In this document: positions 9,365 to 17,727 of the stretch, piece after piece
Position numbering within the stretch: the first letter of the stretch is position 1
Layout: every line of letters begins with the position of its first letter
Assembly: GCF_003003235.1 (NCBI RefSeq)
Contig: NZ_PVUE01000020.1
Span: forward strand, 31,052-95,051
Length of the DNA stretch: 64,000 bases
Direction of reading: 5' to 3'
From: Antricoccus suffuscus
GTDB taxonomy: Bacteria > Actinomycetota > Actinomycetes > Mycobacteriales > Antricoccaceae
Program-made: the position numbers and the translations under genes
Notes under the pieces: model-generated
Seen by the model: the letters and a program-made list of their open reading frames with translations, nothing else
The model's database searches: none
What the model was told of the DNA's origin: nothing

Positions 9365-9526
9365 TTAAGAGCCGATCGACCCGATGAACTGGGCAAACGA
9401 CTGCGCCGCGCTCTTCAGGCCGCTCGCGGCATTCTTAATCAAGTCCGATGCATCGGTCGGGTTGCTCAGCACGTAGAACACCACAAACGCGATCAGCAGC
9501 AAACCGATGATCTTTTTCGCGCTCAT
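9365..9526 (-). CDS. Small single-helix membrane protein (53 aa)
   Basis: Reading the minus strand from the ATG at 9526 gives 53 residues that begin MSAKKIIGLLLIAFVVFYVL. That is a short basic start followed by one transmembrane helix, then an amphipathic tail rich in Ala and Ser that ends FAQFIGSIGS. It stops with TAA just 5 bases before the start of the PH-domain gene, so the two are probably translated from the same message. Codon use resembles the neighbours. I do not recognise a family. The compact form suggests a small partner subunit or stability factor for the PH-domain membrane protein. Confidence 0.6.
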   Translation of the reverse strand: MSAKKIIGLLLIAFVVFYVLSNPTDASDLIKNAASGLKSAAQSFAQFIGSIGS

Positions 9527-9764
9527 CTACGGAAGCTCCAACGAATCAGGGACGCTCTTGGGGGAAGTGCCGACAGCCGCGCGCTACGGACTGTCCGCAC
9601 CGCACGCCACACCAGCAACAAGCGTCACATTGGCATCAACCGTACCCGCCAGGACGGCGATTCACCCTAAGCCAAGACGGCGTGCCGCGCACGAGTCCAG
9701 CGCGACCGCGTCGACCCGTTTCGACTAACCTGGTGCGGCGGCGTACTCGAACCAAGGCAGGTGG

Positions 9765-10235
9765 CTGACAATCTCGGAACCGACAACCCAGACCACGGAC
9801 CGCCCGCTTACGCGGGCCGGGCTCACGGCCCGACTGGCCGCGTCGGTACTCGTACTCGTGTTGCTCCTCGGCGGCACGTTCTTCGGCTCGGACTCAGACT
9901 TCCCGTTCGGCCCGTTTCGGATGTACGCCACCCGCAACGCACCCGACGGCGTCGTGAGCTCCTTGCGGCTCGAAGCTGTGGACACCAACCACCAACGGAT
10001 CGCCGTCACGGCCGGTTCGGTGGGTTTGCGCCGCGCCGAACTCGAGGGTTCGCTGCCGCGAATGGAGTCCGATCCGGCGCTGATGAAGACCATCGTGGTC
10101 CGCTACGAGAAGAACAACCCCGACCAGCCCAAGATCATCGAACTGGATGTCATCGTCCGTAAGACCCGGCTCAAAGACGGCCTCGAGACGAAGTCCTTCA
10201 AAGACGAGGTGGTGGCGAAATGGACGAAACCGTGA
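9765..10235 (+). CDS. Conserved-looking hypothetical protein with N-terminal transmembrane helix; start uncertain
   Basis: The frame is open from 9729 to the stop at 10235. The first ATG/GTG/TTG codon in frame is a GTG at 9858, which would cut a hydrophobic segment (AASVLVLVLLLGGTFF) in half. A CTG at 9765, preceded by an AGGCAGG-like ribosome site, keeps that helix intact and would give 156 residues. The exported part begins FGSDSDFPFGPFRMYATRN and then has mixed charged strands. The HTTM gene starts inside its last 16 bases, so the two are coupled and probably act together. No domain recognised. Confidence 0.55.
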   Translation: MTISEPTTQTTDRPLTRAGLTARLAASVLVLVLLLGGTFFGSDSDFPFGPFRMYATRNAPDGVVSSLRLEAVDTNHQRIAVTAGSVGLRRAELEGSLPRMESDPALMKTIVVRYEKNNPDQPKIIELDVIVRKTRLKDGLETKSFKDEVVAKWTKP

Positions 10236-11119
10236 CCACCCCGCGCCGTTCGGCGTTCACGCAGTGGTTCGTGTCCCCGGTCGCGCTGCACCGGGTCGCC
10301 GTCATTCGGGTGATCGCCTACCTGTTCATCCTGGTCGACGTATTCCTCACCACCTCCTGGGTGGCGCTCAAGGCCTACGCGCCGACCGCCCTCTACCACC
10401 CGCTGGTCATCGGTGACCTGTTTCACCTGCCGACCCCGACGTACCTCTACGTCACGATCCTCAAGTGGGTGCTGGTCGTCTCCGCGCTGGTCGCCGCGAC
10501 CGCGTGGAAACCCCGGCTTACCGGCACCATCGTCGCGGTGGCGTACCTACTGTGGATGATCGTCGCGATGTCCTACGGCAAGGTCGACCACGACCGATTT
10601 GCCTTCCTCGTACTGCTGGCCGTGTTGCCGACCGTCGGCCCCGCGAAGTTCGGCGACGTACGCCGCAGCGAGCGGGCCGGCTGGGCGATGCAGATGGTGT
10701 TCATCTCCGTGATGCTCACCTACTTCCTCGCCTCGATTGCAAAGATCCGGTTCGGCGGATGGGACTGGGCGACCGGCGCCACGATCACCCGCGCCGTCCT
10801 ACGGCGCGGCACCGACCTGGTCGACTGGACCGTCAACGTGCCGGGCCTGCTGATCCTGGCGCAGTTTGCGATGGTCATCCTCGAGACACTGTCACCGCTG
10901 ATGCTCTTGTGCCGCTCGCCGCGCGCGCGAATCATCCTGGTCGCAGGCCTACTCGCCTTCCACATCGGCACATTCGCGTCGATCACGATCATCTTCCTGC
11001 CGCACTGCGTGGCAATTCTGTCGATCTTGCCGTGGGAGACCTTCCGGCGCGGAGCCAGGAAGGCTAAGCAGCCGGAGGTTCAGGCTGATCAGCCGCGGGA
11101 CGAGTCGCTCCAGGCCTAA
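10220..11119 (+). CDS. HTTM-domain membrane protein (vitamin K-dependent gamma-carboxylase-like)
   Basis: 299 residues with six to eight hydrophobic helices. The opening TQWFVSPVALHRVAVIRVIA, the HDRFAFLVLLAVL segment and the later FGGWDWATG are typical of the HTTM (horizontally transferred transmembrane) family related to vitamin K-dependent gamma-carboxylase. Bacterial members are of unknown activity, and the soluble C-terminal domain of the animal enzyme is absent here. The gene overlaps the upstream hypothetical gene by 16 bases. On the opposite strand its last 56 bases overlap the DCC1-type oxidoreductase gene, a combination discussed in the findings. Confidence 0.75.
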   Translation: MDETVTTPRRSAFTQWFVSPVALHRVAVIRVIAYLFILVDVFLTTSWVALKAYAPTALYHPLVIGDLFHLPTPTYLYVTILKWVLVVSALVAATAWKPRLTGTIVAVAYLLWMIVAMSYGKVDHDRFAFLVLLAVLPTVGPAKFGDVRRSERAGWAMQMVFISVMLTYFLASIAKIRFGGWDWATGATITRAVLRRGTDLVDWTVNVPGLLILAQFAMVILETLSPLMLLCRSPRARIILVAGLLAFHIGTFASITIIFLPHCVAILSILPWETFRRGARKAKQPEVQADQPRDESLQA

Positions 11120-11498
11120 GGTGTGCCGGCATCGCGCAGGCGGGCGTACCGCCGGGCAGCCGGTCACGATTCTTCGCGATCCATTTGTAGGCCACCGAGG
11201 CCACCCACCTAAAGGGCGGCGTCTGCAGGAGTAATCCAAACGGCCACCACAGCGCGCCGGAGTCCTTCAACAGTTCGCCGATCGCAATATGCGCCGAACT
11301 GACCGCGCCGCTGGACGAGACCCATTGGACGGCCTCTTCGCACTCGGCCTGGCTCAGTCGCAGCGACGGCAGGTCGGCGTGCTGCCAAGCGACGATATCG
11401 ATGTCCTTTGAGAGGTGCCGCTCGACGAACGAGACACATTTCGTGCAGATCCCGCAGTCGCCGTCGTACACCAGGACCGGCCTGGTGCGTCCGCTCAT
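11064..11498 (-). CDS. DCC1-like thiol-disulfide oxidoreductase (DUF393)
   Basis: 144 residues from the ATG at 11498, which overlaps the stop of the DUF2332 gene as ATGA. The N-terminus contains the family signature VLVYDGDCGICTKC, where the CxxC pair is the predicted redox site. FVERHL and PFRWVASVAYKWIAKNRDRLPGG match the rest of a DUF393 domain of normal length. Members are thought to be thioredoxin-like and are often found beside or fused to HTTM proteins. Here an HTTM gene lies on the opposite strand with a 56-base tail-to-tail overlap. Confidence 0.82.
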   Translation of the reverse strand: MSGRTRPVLVYDGDCGICTKCVSFVERHLSKDIDIVAWQHADLPSLRLSQAECEEAVQWVSSSGAVSSAHIAIGELLKDSGALWWPFGLLLQTPPFRWVASVAYKWIAKNRDRLPGGTPACAMPAHLRPGATRPAADQPEPPAA

Positions 11499-12625
11499 CC
11501 GACGTTCCAGTAGGCGTTGTAGCCATTGTGATCGGCGTACGCGAGGACTCGGGTCGTCGCCTGCGGCCACTGTGAGACGCGCAGCTCGAAACGATTGGGC
11601 TCAATACCGATCTCACCGCGGCGTAGAGCGGCGCCTACCGGGTCTTGATAGAGGAGGAAATCGGTGCCCACCGGCTCGAACGCGATCACGGTCAGTGGGG
11701 CCGTCTCGGTGGCCCGTCCGGCCGCCGCCAGCAGCTCGGTAGCGAACTCTGTGCGCTCCGGCACCGACATCTCCATGACGACGTCGCTGTGCCATACGAC
11801 GCTCTGCGCGTCCGCGCGCGGCCAGCTGATCCCCCGCGGCAGCCAGATCGACGACGGCGCCGTGTCGATGGTCAGCCCGAGATGCGCGACGAACTCGCAG
11901 GCTTGCGTAATCCGGCCGATCTCGTCCGGTGCGTCCGGCCCCGCCCACGAGATCATCTCGCGCACGTGCAGCGGGTTGGCCGGGTGCAGTGGGCTCGGGT
12001 CGGCCGCTTGCCGGTCCACGATCGGCGGTACGGCGTCAAAGGCCACCTCGGGCGGGCTGGCCCATGCATGACCGAGGTCGACCGGGCCGTCCGGATCGCC
12101 GACCACTTCGCCGTACACGCTCTGTCTATACGACTCGACGGGCAGCACAAGCCCCGCGCCCGAGCCGACATCGAACAACCGCACAGGGGTTGGGTTAGAG
12201 GCTCCCACGTGGGCCAGCGCGGCCAGCAGCATCGCGGCGCGGCCCGGATCACTACGCCGGCTCGGCCGCAACATCCGCTGGATAAACCGGTCGGGATCGG
12301 CCGCCATCGTCTCGCGCGCTACCGGCCACACCTCGTGCAGTGAACCGCCGCCGCCGGCGCTCGGGTACAGGTCGGACAGCTCGGTGCCGCCCTCGAGCGC
12401 AATGAAGTGCGCAGCGGCCGCCAGCTTGGTCGGCAGGTCATCGATGAGCAGGATTCGCCCGTTGCGACCGGAGCGGTCAATCACCTCCCGCAAGATCGCG
12501 ACCGTCGGGCCGCCCATCTCGAGGTCCCCACCCATTCCGCGCAGCAGCGAGGCTTGGATGCGCGAGGCGCGCTGAGCGCGCGCACGGGACTTAAAGGCGG
12601 TGGCGATATCCGTTGCCGCACTCAC
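11495..12625 (-). CDS. DUF2332 family protein
   Basis: 376 residues. The sequence matches the DUF2332 family by its opening (RARAQRASRIQASLLRGMG), the central GSGAGLVLPV segment and the C-terminal HNGYNAYWN-type region, at about the usual length. The GSGAG segment sits where an S-adenosylmethionine- or nucleotide-binding turn could be, but no full methyltransferase motif set is visible, so I do not call it one. It is soluble. Its stop overlaps the start of the DCC1-like gene, so the two are co-translated. Confidence 0.75.
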   Translation of the reverse strand: MSAATDIATAFKSRARAQRASRIQASLLRGMGGDLEMGGPTVAILREVIDRSGRNGRILLIDDLPTKLAAAAHFIALEGGTELSDLYPSAGGGGSLHEVWPVARETMAADPDRFIQRMLRPSRRSDPGRAAMLLAALAHVGASNPTPVRLFDVGSGAGLVLPVESYRQSVYGEVVGDPDGPVDLGHAWASPPEVAFDAVPPIVDRQAADPSPLHPANPLHVREMISWAGPDAPDEIGRITQACEFVAHLGLTIDTAPSSIWLPRGISWPRADAQSVVWHSDVVMEMSVPERTEFATELLAAAGRATETAPLTVIAFEPVGTDFLLYQDPVGAALRRGEIGIEPNRFELRVSQWPQATTRVLAYADHNGYNAYWNVG

Positions 12626-12704
12626 GTGTGTGGTAACCCCTTAGCGTTGTCATCCGTGCAGGTATTCCGTGCCGATAGCTCGGCGTGCGGTGCACGATTT
12701 GTGC

Positions 12705-12890
12705 CTACGCGGCTTTAGGGTACTTCTTCTTCGCGGCTTTGACGTTCTTCGCGTGCTTGTCGGCTTTGACCAGCCGGCGTTTCTTGACGGTGTAGCCGTC
12801 GGGAAGCTTGCCTTCTTTGAGCAGCCGGATCGGGCAGCGCTCACAGCGCTTCTTCGACACACAGCACTTCTTCTTGGGCTTCACCGCCAT
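12705..12890 (-). CDS. Small basic protein with Cys-rich motif (61 aa)
   Basis: 61 residues, very rich in lysine. The N-terminal half holds a cysteine set of the form CC-x6-C-x2-C (KKCCVSKKRCERCPI) that looks like a small zinc knuckle. The rest is a basic helix ending in KKKYPKAA. A start at the ATG at 12890 fits. Small proteins of this type seem to recur in actinobacteria, but I know of no function; nucleic-acid or ribosome binding would suit the charge. It is divergent from the ferritin gene across a 151-base gap that contains a candidate iron box. Confidence 0.65.
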   Translation of the reverse strand: MAVKPKKKCCVSKKRCERCPIRLLKEGKLPDGYTVKKRRLVKADKHAKNVKAAKKKYPKAA

Positions 12891-12911
12891 GGCCGCAACT
12901 ATACCGCCCCA

Positions 12912-12930
12912 TTAGGGGAGCCTTACTTGA
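12912..12930 (+). promoter_or_regulatory. Candidate IdeR/DtxR iron box upstream of ferritin
   Basis: The 19 bases TTAGGGGAGCCTTACTTGA agree at 13 positions with the IdeR consensus TTAGGTTAGGCTAACCTAA that I recall for mycobacteria. The site lies ~110 bases before the ferritin ATG. In M. tuberculosis, IdeR activates the ferritin gene bfrB from upstream boxes, so the position makes sense. A match of this quality can occur by chance. Confidence 0.4.
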
Positions 12931-13041
12931 ATTGTGACGAGCGTCTGATCGCGCCCCGAACGTCGACACCCATTCCATGAAAAGATGGTCACGGCGTACC
13001 CCGCCGATGTTGATTTATTTTCGCCCGTTCAAGGAGTTCCC

Positions 13042-13566
13042 ATGCCAGCCGCCGCGTTCGTCCAACGACTCAATGAGCAGATCGGACATGAGTTCTCCGC
13101 TCATCACCAGTACGTCGCCTGCGCGATCTACTATGACTCCCTCACGATGCCGCAGCTCGCCGCGCTGTTCTACGGCCAAGCGGTCGAGGAGCGCGGACAC
13201 GCGATGATGATGGTGCAGTACCTCCTCGACCAGGACGCCACGGTCGAGATCCCTGGCGTCGACGCGCCGCGCAGCGACTTCGGCGACCTCGTCGCGCCGG
13301 TTGCCCTCGCCCTCGAGCAGGAGAAGCGAGTTACCGAGCAGATCAACGAGCTCACTGCGATCGCGCGCGCCGAGAATGACTTCGCGTCCGACCAGTTCAT
13401 GCAGTGGTTCATCAAGGAACAGGTCGAAGAGGTCGCGAAGATGTCTGACCTGCTGACCGTGGTCACCCGCTCCAAGGATGACATCGAGAGCATCGAGGAA
13501 TACATCCGGCGCGAGCAGGCCGATGCGACCGACGATCCCACAGCTCCTCCGCTGGCCGGCGCGTGA
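13042..13566 (+). CDS. Ferritin (BfrB-like, non-haem)
   Basis: 174 residues from the ATG at 13042, which has a strong AAGGAG ribosome site 7 bases upstream; the longer frame from 12985 lacks one. The four-helix ferritin fold is recognisable. Ferroxidase ligands are seen as Glu17 ([10 protein letters not shown]), Glu50 and His53 (VEERGHAM), and the later [13 protein letters not shown] and [12 protein letters not shown] helices supply the remaining Glu/Gln positions. It stores iron as a 24-mer in the cytoplasm. Length matches M. tuberculosis BfrB. Possible iron-dependent control is described under the upstream box. Confidence 0.9.
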   Translation: MPAAAFVQRLNEQIGHEFSAHHQYVACAIYYDSLTMPQLAALFYGQAVEERGHAMMMVQYLLDQDATVEIPGVDAPRSDFGDLVAPVALALEQEKRVTEQINELTAIARAENDFASDQFMQWFIKEQVEEVAKMSDLLTVVTRSKDDIESIEEYIRREQADATDDPTAPPLAGA

Positions 13567-13583
13567 CGGTCCGGCACGCCGAT

Positions 13584-14444
13584 ATGCAGCAGACCCGATC
13601 CTTGATCACCCCTGGCTCAATCACCCCGATGCGACAGGTACCCGCGTCCATCGATCGTCCGGAGTACGTCGGACGACCCGCGCCAGCACCGCACACGGGC
13701 GGTGACGTGCAGACGGCCGAGACGATCGACGCGATGCGCGTCGCGAGCAAGATCGCTGCCCAAGCACTTGAAGAGGTCGGCCGCAACGTCCGGCCCGGCG
13801 TCACCACCGACGAGCTCGACCGCATCGGCCATGACTATCTGATCGACCACGGTGCCTACCCCTCGACTCTCGGCTACCGCGGCTACCAGAAATCGCTGTG
13901 CACCTCGCTCAACGAAGTGATTTGCCACGGCATCCCCGACTCGACCGTTGTCCAGGACGGCGACATCGTCAATATCGACATCACCGCCTACATCGGCGGC
14001 GTACACGGCGACACTAACGCGACTTTCCTCGCCGGCGACGTGAGCGAAGAAGCGCGGCTGCTGGTCGAACGCACCCACGAGGCCACGATGCGGGCCATCA
14101 AAATCTGCGCTCCGGGCCGGTCCTTCAACGCGATCGGCCGGGTTATCGAGAGCTATGCCCGACGGTTCGGGTACGGCGTCGTGCGAGCGTTCACCGGACA
14201 CGGTATCTCCACGACATTTCATTCGGGCTTGGTCGTCCTGCACTATGACGACCCGGAGACCGAAGGCGTGATGGAAGAGGGCATGACGTTCACCATCGAG
14301 CCGATGATCACGCTCGGCGGCTACGACTTCACGATGTGGGATGACGGGTGGACGGCGGTGACCGCGGATCGGTCGTGGACCGCGCAGTTCGAGCACACGC
14401 TCGTCATCACCGACTCCGGCCACGAGATCCTGACCCTCCCCTGA
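13584..14444 (+). CDS. map: Methionine aminopeptidase type I (MapB-like)
   Basis: 286 residues from the ATG at 13584, which gives almost the same length as M. tuberculosis MapB (285). A GTG at 13563 that overlaps the ferritin stop is the alternative. The N-terminal ~45 residues are a Pro-rich extension ([18 protein letters not shown]) as in actinobacterial MapB. Metal ligands are visible in order: Asp in [10 protein letters not shown], Asp in GDTNATF, His in FTGHGIST, Glu in FTIEPMI and Glu in QFEHT. The enzyme removes the initiator methionine from new proteins. The ferritin gene lies directly upstream and is possibly co-transcribed. Confidence 0.92.
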   Translation: MQQTRSLITPGSITPMRQVPASIDRPEYVGRPAPAPHTGGDVQTAETIDAMRVASKIAAQALEEVGRNVRPGVTTDELDRIGHDYLIDHGAYPSTLGYRGYQKSLCTSLNEVICHGIPDSTVVQDGDIVNIDITAYIGGVHGDTNATFLAGDVSEEARLLVERTHEATMRAIKICAPGRSFNAIGRVIESYARRFGYGVVRAFTGHGISTTFHSGLVVLHYDDPETEGVMEEGMTFTIEPMITLGGYDFTMWDDGWTAVTADRSWTAQFEHTLVITDSGHEILTLP

Positions 14445-14486
14445 CGCCCAGCCCGTCCCAGGCCGACAAGGGGCGCAGAGCCGGGG

Positions 14487-14969
14487 CTAGGCCAGGTCGG
14501 TAACGATCGCGGCCAGCTCGCCACGGTCGTGCCACAACAGGGTCCGGCTCTCGACCGCGACATACTGCGCCTCGGTCGGTTCGGCGCCGCCGCGGACGGT
14601 GGCGACCAGACCGGCCACGTCGCGGCGGGCAGAGGTCTCGTCAATGTGGATCGCATCTACCGCGCCGACTGGCAGCCCATCGATGATCGACTCGCCGTCA
14701 TCGCGCAGCTGGGGCGAACCGGGCGCCGACCGCGCGGCGATTACGACGCGGACTTCGGGCCCATCGGTCTCGACCAGCAGCTGGGTGCTCGTGGCCGCCG
14801 CGTCGTACAGCGCATCGAACTCAGCTTGTTCGATTTCGTCGGCGCCGAACTCGCTGGTCGGCAGGTCCGAATAATGCACGACGAGGGGTCCCGGCAACGC
14901 GCCGGCCTCGAGAAGAGTACGCAGACCACCGGGGGTCGTCGGGACGAAGATGCGGATGTCTCTGTTCAT
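14487..14969 (-). CDS. Conserved actinobacterial hypothetical protein (DUF6912-like)
   Basis: 160 residues, acidic and soluble, with no transmembrane segment. It starts RDIRIFVPTTPGGLRTLLEAG, like a small actinobacterial family that I believe is listed as DUF6912. I see no catalytic motif. Its ATG overlaps the TGA of the WS/DGAT gene as ATGA, so the two are translated together. That may link it to lipid metabolism, but this is only positional inference. Confidence 0.55.
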   Translation of the reverse strand: MNRDIRIFVPTTPGGLRTLLEAGALPGPLVVHYSDLPTSEFGADEIEQAEFDALYDAAATSTQLLVETDGPEVRVVIAARSAPGSPQLRDDGESIIDGLPVGAVDAIHIDETSARRDVAGLVATVRGGAEPTEAQYVAVESRTLLWHDRGELAAIVTDLA

Positions 14970-16357
14970 TCACATAACCCTACGAGTTCGGCCAGCGACT
15001 CCTCGATCATCTGGCTCAGCGCGTCGACATCACCCATCGCGTCGCGGTCCGCGTTGAGACCAAAACAGACGGTGCCGTCGTACGACGTGAGCCCGATGGC
15101 GAGCGCTTGGCTCTTTGCGAGTGAGACGACGGGGTACATTTCGACGAGCCGTCCCCCGGAGGCATACAGCGGATGCTGTGGTCCGGGCACGTTTGTGATG
15201 ACCAGGTTGTAGACCCGCTTGGTGAGTCCCTGAGTGACTTGCGCGGCGAGCGAATGCACCGTCGGTGGGGCGAACTCGGTGAGCGACACGAGGGTGCGGG
15301 CACTGATCGCCTGCTCGGACTCGCGGTGCCCCGCCGTCGCGTAGGCGATCTGGCTCAGGCGCACTAGCGCGTTAGGCTCTCCGATCGGCAAGTCCACGAA
15401 GATCGTCGCGAGGCCGTCTGCCGGACCCACCGCCGAGCGGGCCGACGGGCGTACCGACACGGGGAGCATCGCGCGCAGTGTCGTGCTCGTGCGCACTGCC
15501 TCGCCGCGCGCCATCAGCCAAGTGCGCAACGCCCCACTGATGGTCGCGAGCGCGACGTCGTTGACCGAGCACTTCTGCCGATGGCTGACGATCTTGTAGT
15601 CGTCGAGCTTGGTGCAGGTCATGGCGAACCGGCGCTGAGCGCCGATCGGCACGTTGAGCGGGCTCGCCGATGGTGGTTGCGCCACTTTGCGCGCCGTGGT
15701 GACGATTGAACCCGCGATCTCGGCCAACCGTTTGGACGTGGTTTTGGCATCAGAAATGCCGGCCCGCCAAGTGTCGAGCACTGTCCGCGGCCGGCGTGCG
15801 TAGTCACGCATCGAAGCGGCGAGCAGCTCGATGTGTGACGGGGTCTTACGCGGATGCCACTCAGTCAGCAACCGTTTCTCGGGGATACTGCTGGTATCGA
15901 GCAGAATTTCGCTGATGTCGAAAGTGCGAACGCCGTCTACCAATGCGTGATGCGCTTTGGTGATGATGGCGACTCGGCCACGAGGCAGTCCCTCGACGAG
16001 GTAGATCTCCCAGAGCGGCCGGCTCCGATCAAGACGCCGGGACATCAGGCGACTCACGAGCTCCGCGAGTTGTTTGGACGAACCAGGAGCAGGCAACGCG
16101 GAGCGACGTACGTGGTAGCCGATATCGAACTCTTCGTCGTCGATCCATACCGGGTTGGCCAACTTCGCTGGCACGGTTGCGATCCGCTGGCGGTAGCGCG
16201 GAGCAAGTGACAGGCGATCGACGATGAGCTCGACGAAGCGGTCAAAGTCGAATCCGCCACGCGGCGGACGGACAACGAAAACCCCGCCGACGTGCATCGG
16301 CATCGTGGCATCCTCCGCGTATAGGAACGACGCGTCGCCCGCGTTGAGTCGGTCCAT
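14966..16357 (-). CDS. WS/DGAT family acyltransferase (wax ester synthase / diacylglycerol acyltransferase)
   Basis: 463 residues from the ATG at 16357, preceded by GGAGGTG. The active-site motif HHxxxDG is present as KAHHALVDGVR (His136, His137, Asp141). DRLNAGDASFLYAEDATMPMH at the N-terminus and NVPGPQHPLYASGGRL near the C-terminus are also typical of the family. These enzymes join acyl-CoA to diacylglycerol or a long-chain alcohol, giving storage triacylglycerol or wax esters at the membrane surface. Several paralogues per genome are usual in mycobacteria and relatives. Preference for alcohol or glyceride acceptor cannot be read from the sequence. Confidence 0.92.
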   Translation of the reverse strand: MDRLNAGDASFLYAEDATMPMHVGGVFVVRPPRGGFDFDRFVELIVDRLSLAPRYRQRIATVPAKLANPVWIDDEEFDIGYHVRRSALPAPGSSKQLAELVSRLMSRRLDRSRPLWEIYLVEGLPRGRVAIITKAHHALVDGVRTFDISEILLDTSSIPEKRLLTEWHPRKTPSHIELLAASMRDYARRPRTVLDTWRAGISDAKTTSKRLAEIAGSIVTTARKVAQPPSASPLNVPIGAQRRFAMTCTKLDDYKIVSHRQKCSVNDVALATISGALRTWLMARGEAVRTSTTLRAMLPVSVRPSARSAVGPADGLATIFVDLPIGEPNALVRLSQIAYATAGHRESEQAISARTLVSLTEFAPPTVHSLAAQVTQGLTKRVYNLVITNVPGPQHPLYASGGRLVEMYPVVSLAKSQALAIGLTSYDGTVCFGLNADRDAMGDVDALSQMIEESLAELVGLCE

Positions 16358-16401
16358 CGACACCTCCCGATCTTGAAAGACCAACTCCCATTGTCCAATG
16401 C

Positions 16402-17727
16402 CTACGACGATTGCCGGTGTCGGCGCGCCTTACCCGGCGCCGCGGCCCCGGTGAACGCCACCGCAAGCCTGCGCGTAGCGCTACGAATGCCCGACGATGG
16501 CGCCGCCTCGGCCAGTGTCCGCGCGGTCCGCAGCGCAGCGTCAACCCCGGACGGGTCGTCGGGGACGTACTCGTCGACAGCGTGGTCGGCAAATCGCCGA
16601 AACGCGTCGTCGAGCTGCCCGCGCGGGTCGCCCGAAAACAGGGTGCCGCGCACGCGGTTGGCCACGAGGACCGGACGGTTCGTCGGAATCAGCTCGGCGA
16701 GGTCCCCGAGCGCACGCACCGAGCGCGCGACCCCGACGGGGTCGGCGCTACTGACCATGACAATCCGGTCGGCGGATCCGAGTGCCGCGATCGTGGCGCC
16801 GTTACGGCGCGGCGCAACCGTGTCGTAGGACAGCTCTTCGTCTTGTTCTATCGAGAAGCCGCAGTCGACGACGGTAAACGCGGCTAGTCGGCGGGCGGTG
16901 GTGAGCACCTCTGAGATGGCCGCCGGTCGCAGCTCGGGCCAGCGGTCAACCCGCGAAATCCCCGTGAGCAGGCGAAAGTTCGGGCCAACAGCGACCGCTA
17001 CCCGAGCGAGCGCGGTCGGGTCGATCGACGATGCCGCGGCCAGTCTGCAGGCCGCGGCGAGTCCGGGCGCCTCGTCCAGAAGCCCGAGCATGGGAGCGAT
17101 CGCGCCGCCATACACATCGGCATCGACAAGCAGGGTCGGCACGCCCAGCCGGCTCGCCTCGTCGGCCAGCGTCAGGGCGATCGTGCTTCGTCCCGGTGAT
17201 CCGGCCGGGCCCCAGACCGCGACAACCGTGCCACGACCACGGCTACGCGGCGCCGGCGGTCTGCCCGACAGCGTCTCGTGGCCCGGCGGCATCGGCGGGT
17301 CACGATGGTCTGCCGCCGAGTCGGCCAAGGGGGCCGGACCGGACGGCGCCCCGTCGAGGACGGCACGGCGTACCGCACCAGCGATTGCGGCGGATCCGGC
17401 ATCGCCGGCGACCACGTGGTGCAGCCCAAGGTCTGGCAGTCGTTCTTGGGTTTGCGCCGGCGCCATCGGCTCGATGACCGCGACCAGACCGACTCCCGCG
17501 GTCCGCAGCTGCTCGACGATGTGCCGATCCAAGCCGGGCATGTCTGCCGATACGAGCAGCGCCTTCGCCGCACCGCTATAGGCCACGGCGAGCACCTCGG
17601 CCAGGTCGACGCAGCGTCGTACGACGACTACCCCGTCCTTACGGTTGTCGAAGTCGCTGACGATCTGTGCCTCCAGCTGCGAGGCGATCACCGCGGTCAT
17701 GACCGTGATTTCACCGCCGGCTAGCAC
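16402..17727 (-). CDS. CpaE/TadZ-like P-loop ATPase
   Basis: 441 residues. The first ~120 resemble a receiver-like domain without a clear phospho-acceptor (VAYSGAAKALLVSADMPGLD). From about residue 165 a MinD/ParA-type ATPase domain begins (VVAVWGPAGSPGRSTIAL). The Walker A is unusual: the lysine of the classical GK[ST] is arginine (PGRST). This variant is common, as far as I recall, in actinobacterial CpaE-like proteins. VLLVDADVYGG and FTVVDCGF follow. The GTG start at 17727 has AAGGAGGA just upstream and overlaps the stop of the SAF-domain gene. In Tad pili CpaE/TadZ localises the secretion ATPase, but no pilus genes are nearby. Confidence 0.75.
   Translation of the reverse strand: MLAGGEITVMTAVIASQLEAQIVSDFDNRKDGVVVVRRCVDLAEVLAVAYSGAAKALLVSADMPGLDRHIVEQLRTAGVGLVAVIEPMAPAQTQERLPDLGLHHVVAGDAGSAAIAGAVRRAVLDGAPSGPAPLADSAADHRDPPMPPGHETLSGRPPAPRSRGRGTVVAVWGPAGSPGRSTIALTLADEASRLGVPTLLVDADVYGGAIAPMLGLLDEAPGLAAACRLAAASSIDPTALARVAVAVGPNFRLLTGISRVDRWPELRPAAISEVLTTARRLAAFTVVDCGFSIEQDEELSYDTVAPRRNGATIAALGSADRIVMVSSADPVGVARSVRALGDLAELIPTNRPVLVANRVRGTLFSGDPRGQLDDAFRRFADHAVDEYVPDDPSGVDAALRTARTLAEAAPSSGIRSATRRLAVAFTGAAAPGKARRHRQSS

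Noticed and set aside
12985..13041. Longer ferritin N-terminus from the ATG at 12985
   Set aside because: The ATG at 13042 has a perfect AAGGAG site and gives the normal family start; the extension has neither.
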